Assembly (NCBI RefSeq): GCF_000169335.1
Contig: NZ_AAXW01000015.1
Coordinates: 53,181 to 117,180, forward strand
Reading direction: 5' to 3'
DNA length: 64,000 nucleotides
Source of the DNA: Crocosphaera chwakensis CCY0110
GTDB taxonomy: Bacteria; Cyanobacteriota; Cyanobacteriia; Cyanobacteriales; Microcystaceae
Part shown: piece by piece, positions 52,641 to 63,214 of the stretch
How positions within the stretch are numbered: the first letter of the stretch is position 1
Layout of the letters: each line of letters begins with the position of its first letter
Notes under the pieces: model-generated
Seen by the model: the letters and a program-made list of their open reading frames with translations, nothing else
What the model was told of the DNA's origin: nothing
Databases searched by the model: none
Translations under genes and position numbers: made by a program

Positions 52641-55600
52641 TTAACTGATTTCTGGAAGTTCCCTAATGAGTTTATCCGATTTCTCAATTAGCTGTTGATA
52701 CGAATAATATAGACGACGATAATCATAATTTTTGGCAAATTCTTGCGCATTTTTCTCTATATTTTCTCTTTTTTGACTATTTTTTAACCATTTAACAATT
52801 AAATGACCATAGTCATCTAGGCGATCGCAAATAATACATTGTTCCCCAGACGCTACAGGATAGCCTCGAAAGGCTATGGTTGTGCCTATAACCACTTTTC
52901 CATAAGCCATCGCTTCAACGGTTTTTAAAGAGGTTCCTGTACCAGATAGAATGGGCGATAGAATTAGGCTTGCTCTATCATATAACACTGAGAGTTCTTG
53001 ATCGCTAACTTTCCCTAAAGCGAGAAAATTATTCTTCTCTTCAGGTTCCCAACAACTTCCTACAATAACAAACTGACAAGCTATATCAGAATAATCAATT
53101 AAAAAATCTTTGGCTATTTGTTGAATAATTTTTACAGCTTCTATATTAGGTTGATGTTGACTGCCAACAAATAAACAAAAAGGGCTAGTTATTTTGGGTA
53201 AATCAACTTCTAATGATAAGTCATTTGAGGTATCTTGCTCCAAATTAATAGGGTTAGGAATAATCGTTGGTGATAGTTGATATTGCTTTAAAAAAATTTG
53301 GTCAGTTTCAGAAACGCAAATAAGATAATCAGCTTTTTTTAGAGATTTAATTTCTTCTGATAAAGCAATTTTTCCTAGTAAACTATCTTGAGAAAGTTGT
53401 TGGGCTAAAATATCATGAGCTGTGATGATTAATCGAGTTTGATATTGATGACAAATATCTCCAACACTTAAAGCCCAAAAGGGATATTCTAAGATAACTG
53501 TATCTGCCCATCTTGCTAGTTTTTTAACCCAATTAATAAATCCTGAATCAAAGCGATATTGATAATATATCCAAGGTAACCAATGGTCTGATAATTCAGA
53601 ATTCTCAAAAGTTTTATCATGTTGTTTACTATCAAAACTTAGAGCATCAAACCATGATTCATAGGCATCTTTATAAAGCTTATTAACTAAACAATAATCT
53701 TGGTAAGATTGTTCATAGTAAGTGTAATGTACGCCATCTTCTCTAAAATCTTTGTCATCTCCTGTGGTAAATAACCATACCTGATAAGCTTGTGATTTTA
53801 AATAATCAATGAGTAATCCAACCCGTTTACTTGCGCCACTTTTTCGCTCTAAAATATCTCCCCAAGGATATAAAATAGCTACTTTTTTACCTGTTCCTTT
53901 TAAGCGTATAGCTCGATCCTTGAGTAAAGATTCAAATACGTTATCCATGATTTGAAAATCATTACTTTGATCTGAATGTTTATCACAAGTAATAAGATAG
54001 CTTTCGGGCGTATTAATGGTTTCTTTGATTTTTTCAAGTTCATATTGATGACGAAAAATCAAGACATTACATTGATTTAATAGTTGATATTCTAATCGAT
54101 ATTCTTCTTGATCAATATCTCGATGATTATTGACAGCATATTGATAAGATACAATTTCAGGAACTTCACAAATTATTGAAGATTGTGTTATATTGAATCG
54201 ATCAATAATACTGTAACTAACAATAGAATTCAGAAAAATAACATCAAATTGATTAGTTTGTAGTAATTGACTCAAATCTGATGGAATACTTAAATTATAT
54301 CTTTCAATCAAATCTCTTTTGAAACTACTTTTATTATCTAAAACTTCTTTGATATATTCTTTACTATTAAAATCATAGGGAATCCTATCAGGTAAACCAT
54401 AATCAACAATCCATCTTTGTTTCAAATTAACTGAAAATTCTTGAAAAAGTCGATTAATGATTGGATAGACTTGATGATAAAAAGGTTCGTAATTTTCTTT
54501 TTTTCGTTCTTGTTTATTAGTGAAAAACAATCCATAAACATGATAACCACACAGTCCTAAATATTCAAGATAGTTAAGAAATGAAGGATTGATAGTTTCT
54601 TGATCTAATAAAAAATCACTTTCTATTACTAAAAGAATTTTAGGCAGGAATTTCGATCTATTATCAATATGTATTTCCTCATTTATATCAATTTCTAATT
54701 TATTTTCTTCCACATAATTAACATAATTATGGTCTTTACTATCTAGTAAAGTTTCAACTAAACTATCAGGAGAATTTTGTTCAAGCCATCTTTTAGAGAA
54801 TTTTCTAGCTGACTCTGAAAGTTGTTCTAAATTTTCGACAACTTCAATAACTTTTTGAGGTATTTCATCAAGATTTTCATAAAGACTTGCTCTTGATTTG
54901 TCTACTTGTTTTCCTACCCAACTATTTTGAGGAACAATAACAGGTTTTCCTGCTGCTAAAGCTTCGGTTAATACCCCTGAAGTTCGGAAGCGATAACTAT
55001 TAGGATCATAAGGTAAAATTAAAGCATCTGCTTCTGATAAAAGTTGATAATAATCATCAGCAGACATCGCTGTTTTTACTAACTTTACTTTACTGTTTGG
55101 GTATCTTTCTAAAGCTAGACGAGCTTGGGGAATTAAACCTTGACCTCCTTCTATGTTAAAATTAGACTGAATGGTTACTTTAATTTGACCTGGTTGAATA
55201 TAATCTGTCCATAAAGATTCTATAAGATTAGGTAAATAATGATAGCCTTTTTCTGGTCTTGCGTCCCCTAAATAAACAAGATGAAGGGGTTTGTCTGTGT
55301 CTCTTTTCTCTATTATTGGTTGTAATTTTTCTTGCCTAAAAGGAATAGGAATTTTGTATAATTTTACCTTAGTTAAACTATTGTAGCGTTGAATTAAATC
55401 ATCAGTATCAGTATAAAACTGTATTTTATCTGGCCATAATTGAGAGTCATAACAGTTATCAAAAATTGCTTTTAATCCCATTCCTTCTGAATAAACCACT
55501 AAAGGATCATCAATATCTCGACGTAAGAGAATATGAAATCTAGGCATCTTTGATAAGTCGCTAGAAGTTAAATAATGGTAGACTTCTTCAACTTGCTGAA

Positions 55601-56231
55601 TACCGATTGTATGAATGAATATTTCATCCTCTGAAGTTGGTTTGATGGCTTTTAAAACTTTAGATAAACTGTCTTTGAAGCTTTCGGTTTTTGGAGTTGA
55701 TAGTTTAATTAATGCTTGATTTATTTTTTTGGAAAATACAGATAATATATATCGAACTAACCCCCAAATAATTTTAAAGATTCCCCATAAGGTATTAGAA
55801 AAAGGAATAGAACGTAATAATTCAATATCTTGTTGTATCCAATTAAGTAATCTTGCGGTACTTCCTTTTATTTTTTCTAAAAGCAATTTTAATTTAGGTT
55901 GGGTTAGTTCTAAATATTTAAAATAAAATTTAATTTTATGATTTATTTTTTCTGATGATTTTTCTAAAGGATGATTTTCTAGAAATTCAAAAAAATCTAA
56001 TATATTATTTTTTTGTTTAGAAGACACTGGGTTATCAAACCAATCGACTTCAAAAGCTGGAATGACTTTAATATTGTCAGGATATAATGAGCTTGGAAAA
56101 GTTTTATTAGCAATAATTATCGGTTCATATCCTTGTCTGGAAGCTGCTTCAGCCACAGATAGACTACATTCGTAATGATGTCCTTGAAGATTACATAGCG
56201 AGTGATCAATAATAATAAATTTTTTTAGCAT
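52641..56231 (-). CDS. Very large dual GT4 glycosyltransferase (1196 aa)
   Basis: The N-terminal part (about 1-520) includes FIIIDHSLCNLQGHHYECS, LVYLGDARPEKGYHYLPNL and DALILPYDPNSYRFRTSGVL-TEALAAGKPVIVP, a complete GT4 acceptor/donor pair. A middle segment (about 540-770) seems to repeat the GT4 N-domain order, and the C-terminal half (about 800-1190) has VAILYPWGDILERKSGASKR, FCLFVGSQHQPNIEAVKII and LSPILSGTGTSLKTVEAMAYG. So two GT4 units are fused, of which the first may be partly degenerate. A cytosolic enzyme of a surface-glycan pathway; sugars are unknown. Confidence 0.85.
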   Translation of the reverse strand: MLKKFIIIDHSLCNLQGHHYECSLSVAEAASRQGYEPIIIANKTFPSSLYPDNIKVIPAFEVDWFDNPVSSKQKNNILDFFEFLENHPLEKSSEKINHKIKFYFKYLELTQPKLKLLLEKIKGSTARLLNWIQQDIELLRSIPFSNTLWGIFKIIWGLVRYILSVFSKKINQALIKLSTPKTESFKDSLSKVLKAIKPTSEDEIFIHTIGIQQVEEVYHYLTSSDLSKMPRFHILLRRDIDDPLVVYSEGMGLKAIFDNCYDSQLWPDKIQFYTDTDDLIQRYNSLTKVKLYKIPIPFRQEKLQPIIEKRDTDKPLHLVYLGDARPEKGYHYLPNLIESLWTDYIQPGQIKVTIQSNFNIEGGQGLIPQARLALERYPNSKVKLVKTAMSADDYYQLLSEADALILPYDPNSYRFRTSGVLTEALAAGKPVIVPQNSWVGKQVDKSRASLYENLDEIPQKVIEVVENLEQLSESARKFSKRWLEQNSPDSLVETLLDSKDHNYVNYVEENKLEIDINEEIHIDNRSKFLPKILLVIESDFLLDQETINPSFLNYLEYLGLCGYHVYGLFFTNKQERKKENYEPFYHQVYPIINRLFQEFSVNLKQRWIVDYGLPDRIPYDFNSKEYIKEVLDNKSSFKRDLIERYNLSIPSDLSQLLQTNQFDVIFLNSIVSYSIIDRFNITQSSIICEVPEIVSYQYAVNNHRDIDQEEYRLEYQLLNQCNVLIFRHQYELEKIKETINTPESYLITCDKHSDQSNDFQIMDNVFESLLKDRAIRLKGTGKKVAILYPWGDILERKSGASKRVGLLIDYLKSQAYQVWLFTTGDDKDFREDGVHYTYYEQSYQDYCLVNKLYKDAYESWFDALSFDSKQHDKTFENSELSDHWLPWIYYQYRFDSGFINWVKKLARWADTVILEYPFWALSVGDICHQYQTRLIITAHDILAQQLSQDSLLGKIALSEEIKSLKKADYLICVSETDQIFLKQYQLSPTIIPNPINLEQDTSNDLSLEVDLPKITSPFCLFVGSQHQPNIEAVKIIQQIAKDFLIDYSDIACQFVIVGSCWEPEEKNNFLALGKVSDQELSVLYDRASLILSPILSGTGTSLKTVEAMAYGKVVIGTTIAFRGYPVASGEQCIICDRLDDYGHLIVKWLKNSQKRENIEKNAQEFAKNYDYRRLYYSYQQLIEKSDKLIRELPEIS

Positions 56232-56542
56232 TTGATGTTCAAAATTTAATTAAACTAAGTAATATATCACCACTATTTTAAGAATTTAATTAAGTTTGAG
56301 TCAACTTATTTGGTGAATTTTTTGGATTATACTAAACTCGCCATGAAAATTTTCACGACCTGAAAATCACTACCCACAAAGTCATCTCTCCCGAAACAAA
56401 TACTCTACAATGACAATGGTATAAAATTATTTCGGCATCCTTGACGATTATCATGTATCTATGATATACAAATTTTCTGTACCACTACTTAATCATCTTT
56501 TTGTTTAAGACGTGATTTTTTAGAGTTATTTTTAGTCAAACT
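56232..56542. other. Divergent intergenic region
   Basis: 311 bp between divergent glycosyltransferase genes; it must hold promoters for both. No conserved boxes strong enough to call, no RNA gene. Confidence 0.4.
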
Positions 56543-57529
56543 ATGATAGCTGTTGTTATTCCGTGTTTTCGCGTCTCTCGCCAGATACTGGGTGTCATTT
56601 CTGGAATTGGAGAGGAAATAGACAGAATCTATGTGGTAGACGATCATTGTCCAGAGTACAGTGGACAAGTAGTTAGAGACAATAGCATAGATCCAAGAGT
56701 TCAAGTCATCTTTTTGTCTTTCAACCAAGGAGTAGGTGGAGCGACCATAGCAGGTATCCAACAGGCAGTAATAGATGGAGCCTCAGTTATCGTAAAGATG
56801 GATGGAGATGGTCAGATGGAATCTGCCTTCATTCCTGCTTTAGTTAAACCTATTGTTCAAGGGGAAGCAGATTACACAAAAGGCAATCGCTTTTTCTATT
56901 TAGATGGTTTGCTCTCTATGCCTACCTTCCGACTTATTGGAAATGCTGGTTTATCATTCCTTTCAAAACTTTCTTCTGGTTATTGGAATATTTTTGATCC
57001 GACTAATGGGTTCTTTGCTATTGAAGGAAAAGTAGCTTCTGTAGTACCTTGGAGAAAAATTAACAAACGTTTTTTTTTCGAGAGCGATCTTCTGTTTCGG
57101 CTTAATATCATTCAAGCTAAAGTAATTGATATTCCGATGCCAGCGATCTATGAAGATGAAATAAGTAACCTTAATCCTTGGCGAGAATTGCCACGCTTTT
57201 TTACTGCCCATCTCCATAACTTTAGTAAGCGAATCTTTTATAATTACATCTTGCGCAACTTTAGTATTGCCTCCATTGAGTTACTATTGAGCCTACCATT
57301 GCTGATCTTTGGCATACTCTACGGATTGAGTCAATGGAGTATCTCCTTCCCCACAGCCAGTGCAGGTACTGTAATGCTTTCAGCACTACCTATCATCCTA
57401 GGTTTCCAGTTACTTCTGGCTTTCTTTAGCTATGATATGCAGTCCTTACCTCAATTTCCTTTACAGCAAAGACTCACTCAGCTAGAATCTCTGAAAGCCT
57501 ATAATAAACACACTAAAACTCTTTTATAA
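56543..57529 (+). CDS. DPM1-like GT2 glycosyltransferase with C-terminal membrane segments
   Basis: 328 aa. GT-A domain: VVIPCFRVSRQILGVISGI, IYVVDDHCPE, FNQGVGGATIAGIQQAV and VIVKMDGDGQMES with the DGD metal motif, then ANYTKGNRF-like DYTKGNRFF and DPTNGFFAI. Two hydrophobic segments near the end (ELLLSLPLLIFGILYGL and VMLSALPIILGFQLLLAF) anchor it. It probably makes a polyprenyl-phosphate sugar for the GT39-like proteins of this locus. First gene of a four-gene plus-strand group (to 61041). Confidence 0.9.
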   Translation: MIAVVIPCFRVSRQILGVISGIGEEIDRIYVVDDHCPEYSGQVVRDNSIDPRVQVIFLSFNQGVGGATIAGIQQAVIDGASVIVKMDGDGQMESAFIPALVKPIVQGEADYTKGNRFFYLDGLLSMPTFRLIGNAGLSFLSKLSSGYWNIFDPTNGFFAIEGKVASVVPWRKINKRFFFESDLLFRLNIIQAKVIDIPMPAIYEDEISNLNPWRELPRFFTAHLHNFSKRIFYNYILRNFSIASIELLLSLPLLIFGILYGLSQWSISFPTASAGTVMLSALPIILGFQLLLAFFSYDMQSLPQFPLQQRLTQLESLKAYNKHTKTLL

Positions 57530-57546
57530 TCTTAAAGCAGAAAAAT

Positions 57547-58233
57547 ATGAAGCCTGATCCTGATTTTAACGCTTACCATCAACTTTTAGCGGAAAATTAT
57601 GAAGATTTCAATTATGGTAAGTCCCTTTCAGCTTTCTTTATGCGTAAAAGCCACCAATTAATTGAAGCACCCTTTACTTCTAAAAACTATTTTGAACGTA
57701 TCTTAGAAATAGGGGCAGGGTCTGGTCAACACCTAAGATATGTCAGACATCAATTCCGTGAGTACGTCATGACAGATCAAAGTACGGCTATGTTAGAACA
57801 GGCAAAAAGTAACTATCCAAGTTCTTTAAGAGAGCGAATTACAATTTGCAGTTCTGATGCTTACAAACTGAGATTTGACTCAGAGAGTTTTGACCGCCTG
57901 ATTGCTACCCATGTGCTAGAACATCTCTACTATCCGCATCAAGTCCTACGAGAATGGGATAGAGTCGTGCGCTCAGGGGGGGTATTATCAATCGTTTTGC
58001 CCTGCGATCCTGGTTTATTGTGGCGCTTGGGTAGGATGTTAGGACCTCGGTCACAAGCGCACCAAAAGGGAATTTCTTATGACTACTGGATGGCGAGAGA
58101 ACACGTCAACCCATTCAATAACCTGAAAGTTTTTATTGAGTATTATTTCGAGCGAGTAGAAACATTATGGTATCCTAGCCGCATTCCTTCAATGGATACC
58201 AATCTTTTTTATATTTGTAATGTTCACAAATAA
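57547..58233 (+). CDS. Class I SAM-dependent methyltransferase
   Basis: 228 aa. Methyltransf_11-like: ILEIGAGSGQHLRYV (motif I), VMTDQSTAMLEQAK, SESFDRLIATHVLEHLYYPH and VVRSGGVLSIVLPC. The C-terminus (MAREHVNPFNNLKVFIEYYF) contributes a substrate lid. It starts 17 bp after the GT2 gene, in the same direction. It probably methylates a glycan or lipid-linked sugar; the acceptor is not deducible. Confidence 0.88.
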   Translation: MKPDPDFNAYHQLLAENYEDFNYGKSLSAFFMRKSHQLIEAPFTSKNYFERILEIGAGSGQHLRYVRHQFREYVMTDQSTAMLEQAKSNYPSSLRERITICSSDAYKLRFDSESFDRLIATHVLEHLYYPHQVLREWDRVVRSGGVLSIVLPCDPGLLWRLGRMLGPRSQAHQKGISYDYWMAREHVNPFNNLKVFIEYYFERVETLWYPSRIPSMDTNLFYICNVHK

Positions 58234-58241
58234 ATAATCGA

Positions 58242-59102
58242 ATGTTGAAACCTTGTCCCATTTGCCATAGCTCCTTCAGGGGTACTAATAAGCCCTGGCT
58301 TTTCCGCTGTAGTCGTTGTGGTTTTTTGCAATCAACTCTTAAACCCAATATCCAAAATGAAATAGCTCGTGAGAGTATCAATGAAGCTAAACGCGAAACT
58401 GCCCTCAAACACCTAAGAATTGCTAATTTTGAACGGATCCTAGAGCGACTTGAAACTCTACTATCTCCTCTGAATCAAGACCTACTGGATGTGGGCTGCG
58501 CTCATGGTTGGTTTTTGCAATTAGCTGCTCAGAGGAATTTTACAGTTTTTGGCTTAGAACCCGATAAAGACATGAGTATTTTGGCAGCCTCACGGGGCCA
58601 GACTGTGTGGCATGGCTTTTTTCCTGAAGATATTCCTCAGGGCAAACAATTTGATGTCATTGTCTTTAATGATGTTTTTGAACATCTTCCTGATGTATCC
58701 GAAGCTATGAGTTCTTGTCAAAAACTTCTCAAAACTGGAGGTATTTTAGTCATCAACCTACCTTGCAGTAAAGGTATTTTCTATCAACTGGCGACTCTAC
58801 TCGATATAATCGGATTCTCTGCGCCATTGGAGAGAATGTGGCAGAAGCAATTTGCTTCTCCCCATCTTGCCTATTTCACCCCCGCCCAATTATGTCAACT
58901 CGCTGGACAATTTGGCTTTACTGAGGTGCATCGTTCTTCCTTACCTTCCTTTGAAACTCAAGGACTTTGGGAACGATTGCGTTATGATCGCACAACCTCA
59001 CTTTTTAGCTCAGCTATTATCTGGTTAAGTTTATTATTACTCAATCCTTTACTGCAAATTTTACCTTCTGATATCAGTTTACAAATGTTTCGCTTAGATT
59101 AA
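58242..59102 (+). CDS. Zinc-ribbon class I SAM methyltransferase
   Basis: 286 aa. N-terminal zinc ribbon (CPICHSSF ... FRCSRCGF) typical of sugar-modifying methyltransferases, then motif I LLDVGCAHGWFLQLA, FGLEPDKDMSILA, FDVIVFNDVFEHLPDV and LKTGGILVINLPC. It lies eight bases after the other methyltransferase, clearly one operon with a polytopic protein downstream (10 bp). The pairing of two methyltransferases suggests that a terminal residue is methylated at two positions. Confidence 0.88.
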   Translation: MLKPCPICHSSFRGTNKPWLFRCSRCGFLQSTLKPNIQNEIARESINEAKRETALKHLRIANFERILERLETLLSPLNQDLLDVGCAHGWFLQLAAQRNFTVFGLEPDKDMSILAASRGQTVWHGFFPEDIPQGKQFDVIVFNDVFEHLPDVSEAMSSCQKLLKTGGILVINLPCSKGIFYQLATLLDIIGFSAPLERMWQKQFASPHLAYFTPAQLCQLAGQFGFTEVHRSSLPSFETQGLWERLRYDRTTSLFSSAIIWLSLLLLNPLLQILPSDISLQMFRLD

Positions 59103-59112
59103 AAACAAATCA

Positions 59113-61041
59113 ATGATAAATTTTTTAAATGAATACAGTATAGGTTTACTAGCTCCAATCGCTCTCTTACAAGTTTGCTTTCTTCCAGGCATAATTATCT
59201 TTTCAAGATGGCACTTTAGGGTGAATATCTTTCTCTATACATCTCTGATATTTGTACTCAGTTTAATCGCCAATTATATCTTGGTTTTATTATTAACAGC
59301 TTTTGGTATATTTCGACGAGACATTTATTTATTTCTTATCTTAGCAGAAATTGTCTATTTTTTTATTTGCTCCAATCTCATATTGGATAATCTTAAAAAA
59401 GTCTTGGCAGTTACACAAGAAGAATTAAGATTAATAATTCAACCTCATAAATACAAGATATATATATTGTTTATTGCTCTCATATTCGTTATATCTGGTA
59501 CGCTCAGATTAGCTAACAGTTTTGAGCATCCAATCTGGGGATTCTTTCAGATTTTTTATGGTGTAGACCCAGTAATAAGTTGGAATCGTTGGGCAATAGA
59601 TTGGTCAATGAATCAATTCCCTACTCTAACGTGGGAATATCCTCAATTATTACCCGCTAATTGGTCAATAACTTATCTAATTTTGGGGACTAATAAAATT
59701 GAGTTTGTTGCTAGATTCTTAATGAATCTATTTCCCTTATTTGGAGTTATTTCCTTTATAGGATCGAGCTTGGCAATGGCCAAATTAGAACTCCTATTTG
59801 GTGCAGCATTCTCAGCTTATTTATTAAAATCTTCTATTTGGACAGGAACTGGTTATGCAGATGTTCCTGTTTCTATTCTGGGTGCAATTTTATTTTCTTG
59901 TTACTTTAGCCTAGACCTTTTTCAAAAAAACACTATTTTAGAAGAAAGGAATAAAATAATACTTCTTGGGGTGATAGGAGGGGGGGCAATCGCAACCAAA
60001 CAAACTGGAGCATTTATTTTTATTTCTTTAGTTGTAATTTTTTATTTAAAGATTTACAAAAGTAGTAAAGATACTATTGTAAAAGCTCTAATCTACTTGA
60101 TCTTACCCGCCATTGTAATTGGTGGAATGTGGTATTTTTTTAAATACTTAATAATCAAAGATTTTTCATCTGTTGCGGTGCAGTTAGTTTCAGCTACATA
60201 TCTGCATCCAGAACCTTTTATTCCTAAAAGAATGCTGACCGCATTTATTAGAGATTTTTCTTCTCCTTTGCTGATAACGTCAGTAGTTTTATCTTTGATT
60301 CCTCGGCGTGGAAAAATGAGATGCCTAAATCAAATGATGTGGTTTTATGTTATTCCTTGGTCTTTAATATGGTCAGCTTTTTATAGTTATGATAATAGAA
60401 ATATAATGCCAATTTACAGTATTCTAGGATTAGCCGCAGGAACCAATTTATATTTTATCGTAGCGCAATTACTTGCTATAATTTCTAAAAAAACTAACAG
60501 GATATTAAGCTATGCTAATGTCAGCAGTTATTTTTTGATTAAGGTGAATAAAAGCCATGATTTTACGGTTAACATTATCACTAATATTTATAAAAAATTT
60601 AAGCAAAAATATTTGCTGGGTTTTCTTATTTTAGGTATTCTCATCTCTTTATATTTTAAAATCGGCCTTAGCCATACTAATGATTTCTATTTAAAGCAAC
60701 AAGGACAAGCTAAATTATATCGAGGTAATTATGAATTAAATTTAAAACTCTTGGATTTTTTTGTAGCCAATAAAAGTCTTAATCAATCTGAAAAATTTAT
60801 AGCAACAGATTATCAGTTCTTAGGTTATATTCCTGAGTTGGAAGATAAATATAGGTATTACGCTTTGTCTCACCCTAACCCAGTAACACAAAAAAGTAGC
60901 ATGGAGTTGGCTATTCAAGATTCGGATGTTGGATATTTACTATTTAGCTATATGAAGTGTCCTATTAAAAACATCGACAACAGAAAAATTAGTTTTGTTT
61001 TCTCTTATAAAGATATATTTTGTTTTTATCAAAAAAATTAG
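59113..61041 (+). CDS. Polytopic membrane protein, GT39-like
   Basis: 642 aa with at least ten hydrophobic segments (IGLLAPIALLQVCFLPGIIIF at the N-terminus, for example) and a large loop after NWSITYLILGTNKIEFVAR. The DPVISWNRWAIDWSMNQFPTLTWEYPQLLP stretch resembles the first catalytic loop of lipid-phosphate-sugar-dependent transferases, with Trp and Asp residues. The C-terminal 100 residues are extracytoplasmic. Final gene of the plus-strand group; it overlaps the convergent 741-aa gene by 53 bp. I cannot assign a donor. Confidence 0.7.
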   Translation: MINFLNEYSIGLLAPIALLQVCFLPGIIIFSRWHFRVNIFLYTSLIFVLSLIANYILVLLLTAFGIFRRDIYLFLILAEIVYFFICSNLILDNLKKVLAVTQEELRLIIQPHKYKIYILFIALIFVISGTLRLANSFEHPIWGFFQIFYGVDPVISWNRWAIDWSMNQFPTLTWEYPQLLPANWSITYLILGTNKIEFVARFLMNLFPLFGVISFIGSSLAMAKLELLFGAAFSAYLLKSSIWTGTGYADVPVSILGAILFSCYFSLDLFQKNTILEERNKIILLGVIGGGAIATKQTGAFIFISLVVIFYLKIYKSSKDTIVKALIYLILPAIVIGGMWYFFKYLIIKDFSSVAVQLVSATYLHPEPFIPKRMLTAFIRDFSSPLLITSVVLSLIPRRGKMRCLNQMMWFYVIPWSLIWSAFYSYDNRNIMPIYSILGLAAGTNLYFIVAQLLAIISKKTNRILSYANVSSYFLIKVNKSHDFTVNIITNIYKKFKQKYLLGFLILGILISLYFKIGLSHTNDFYLKQQGQAKLYRGNYELNLKLLDFFVANKSLNQSEKFIATDYQFLGYIPELEDKYRYYALSHPNPVTQKSSMELAIQDSDVGYLLFSYMKCPIKNIDNRKISFVFSYKDIFCFYQKN

Positions 61042-63184
61042 TATCTGTAGAATTGGACTTCAGTCTGCGATTCTTAAGTTTAAACCAAAGCGATCGCAAT
61101 TTCCAGAATTTACTGGTTTTCATCGCTTCGATTTCTTCTAACAATGTTTGAAGTTGTTTATCATATTCTTTAATTATATCTAGTTCAACCTCCTTTGGAT
61201 GAGTGTTTTCTATAGGTTGTTGTTGATGTTCAAAAGATGAAGTTTCAGAAGGGGTAGAGGGCAAGTTGACAAGAGGAAACTCCAATAAGTTAGCAGTTCC
61301 ATCTTCATCAATAACATAAAATACATTATTATTATTATGAATAAATTTCAAAACAGACAAGAATTTGTCTAAATTAGAAGCAATCACAATATCTACTAAT
61401 ATGTTTCCGTCTTTGAGTATATAGTTTCCATCATCTAGTGGATTGATCTCGTAAGTATCAACAATAAAACAATTAGGTAACCAACTATAAAATTTTATTT
61501 GTCCTTGAGGAATCACTAAGTTAAGTTTCATATTAAACTTTTTCAATCTATTGATTATCTTAATCCCTTGAGAAAAATCTGGAGAAATGAGTAAGTTAAG
61601 TTCCAAATAATCTTTAAAGATAGTTAAAGCTAATGTTTCAATACCAAAAAAAGATAATTCATCATCTTCTGAGGTAGCACCTTTTTGTTCGTTTGAAAAA
61701 TCAATCTTTCTTACCCAGAAAATTTGTCCTTCTGTGAGACTATTATCGGTAATTAAAGTAATTTCTAGATAAAAAGCTTTTCCAATAAATATATTTGTAC
61801 TTATTTCTTCAATTGAAATTTGCCAACTGTTCCAAACTCCCCTAATAACCTCTTTAGAATCAACCGAAATTCCATTAATTCTAATGTCTATTTTTGGACA
61901 ATCAAAAGATGATAAATAAGGAACCAAACATTCAATATCAATAAATTGATTAGCTATTTTATCTCTACTAAAAAATAGCCTTCCTCTTTTATAGACACAA
62001 CGCTGATTATTATTGTCTTCTTGGATTTTCCATCCATTCATTAATCTAAACTTTGGATAAGAAGGATCGCAAACTGACAGATTTAGATATTTCTGAGGTA
62101 TATAATTAACAATCCAACTGATTGCTTTACTTTGTTCTACTAAATTTTCTCCATAAGTGTAGGGACGAAAAGCCTCTTCTATAACAGTTTTTTTCTCAAT
62201 GTTAATTGATTTATTTTTTTTAACTAATAAATTGATGTCTCCACTTTTATCTGACAAAATAGTTTCAGATTCTTCTAATCCCCATAAATTAGGAAACTCT
62301 GATAAGTGATAGACATTCTTGGTTATAATTTGAACACTAATGTTGTCCTTAAACTCCTTTAAAATACAAGAAAAACTAGAAAACTTAGGAACTTGTTCAT
62401 TAATTCCAGATAAAACTCCAACATGATTGTTAAAAATAATAGCTTCATCCAATTCTGTTTGATGATCCCCTCTAAAGGAATCTCCAATGGTAATTAAAAA
62501 TCCACCAGGTTTTAAAACCCTTAACATCTCACGTATCGAAGTAGGAATATCTAATAAGTGATGTAAAGCTGCATTCGCTACAACAAAATCGAAGCTTTCA
62601 TTTAAAAATGGTAAATTATCTGCGCTTCCCCCAACCCACTGAAATTCAGGAAATATTTGACTCCCTACTCTAGCTAAAACTGGGCTAAATTCCAAACAAG
62701 TAACTTCTGCCCCTGCTAAATAATATTGATAACCATCGTAACCAGTTCCAGCACCAATATCTAAAACTGTTTTATTCTTAAAATCCAAGTCAGAGGTTAA
62801 AGTTTTAAAAAGAATTTGCTCGTTATAACGATAATCAAACCAATCTGGTTTCCTTTCTAGTCCATGCTTTTTAAAAAAAACATCATCATCATCACTAAAA
62901 ATATACTCATTAATCATTTTGATAATATTTTTTATGTCATCTTTTCTGTGTGTTTCGTCTTGACTATAGTTATTAATATTAGCAATAATTTCAAGTAGTG
63001 ACAGACTATCTTCTTCTTTAAAAATCCCCAAATAGGGAACTCCCCATAAAATATCATAACCTTGACCACAACTTTGACAAGTAATTCCATTTGATATGGA
63101 GTGCTTATTATTTTTTGTATTCGATTTGAATTTTAACGACGGATGATGACAGTAAATACATTGGGTGTTTTGAAGATTTTTCAT
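60989..63184 (-). CDS. Multidomain methyltransferase with zinc ribbon and conserved C-terminal tail
   Basis: 731 aa from ATG 63184. Zinc ribbon (CIYCHH ... CQSCGQGYD), SAM domain (VLDIGAGTGYDGYQYYLAGA, CLEFSPVLARVG, FVVANAALHHLLDIP, VLKPGGFLITIGD), then about 380 residues without a family I recognise that include beta-rich stretches, a coiled-coil (DIIKEYDKQLQTLLEEIEAM) and the final MKTSKFWKLRSLWFKLKNRR. The same tail ends the GT2 protein at 63540. It likely acts on a surface glycan; the unknown middle may be an acceptor-binding domain. Confidence 0.82.
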   Translation of the reverse strand: MKNLQNTQCIYCHHPSLKFKSNTKNNKHSISNGITCQSCGQGYDILWGVPYLGIFKEEDSLSLLEIIANINNYSQDETHRKDDIKNIIKMINEYIFSDDDDVFFKKHGLERKPDWFDYRYNEQILFKTLTSDLDFKNKTVLDIGAGTGYDGYQYYLAGAEVTCLEFSPVLARVGSQIFPEFQWVGGSADNLPFLNESFDFVVANAALHHLLDIPTSIREMLRVLKPGGFLITIGDSFRGDHQTELDEAIIFNNHVGVLSGINEQVPKFSSFSCILKEFKDNISVQIITKNVYHLSEFPNLWGLEESETILSDKSGDINLLVKKNKSINIEKKTVIEEAFRPYTYGENLVEQSKAISWIVNYIPQKYLNLSVCDPSYPKFRLMNGWKIQEDNNNQRCVYKRGRLFFSRDKIANQFIDIECLVPYLSSFDCPKIDIRINGISVDSKEVIRGVWNSWQISIEEISTNIFIGKAFYLEITLITDNSLTEGQIFWVRKIDFSNEQKGATSEDDELSFFGIETLALTIFKDYLELNLLISPDFSQGIKIINRLKKFNMKLNLVIPQGQIKFYSWLPNCFIVDTYEINPLDDGNYILKDGNILVDIVIASNLDKFLSVLKFIHNNNNVFYVIDEDGTANLLEFPLVNLPSTPSETSSFEHQQQPIENTHPKEVELDIIKEYDKQLQTLLEEIEAMKTSKFWKLRSLWFKLKNRRLKSNSTDTNFFDKNKIYLYKRKQN

Positions 63185-63214
63185 TGTTAAGTACCTAAAG
63201 TTAATTAATTGCAC

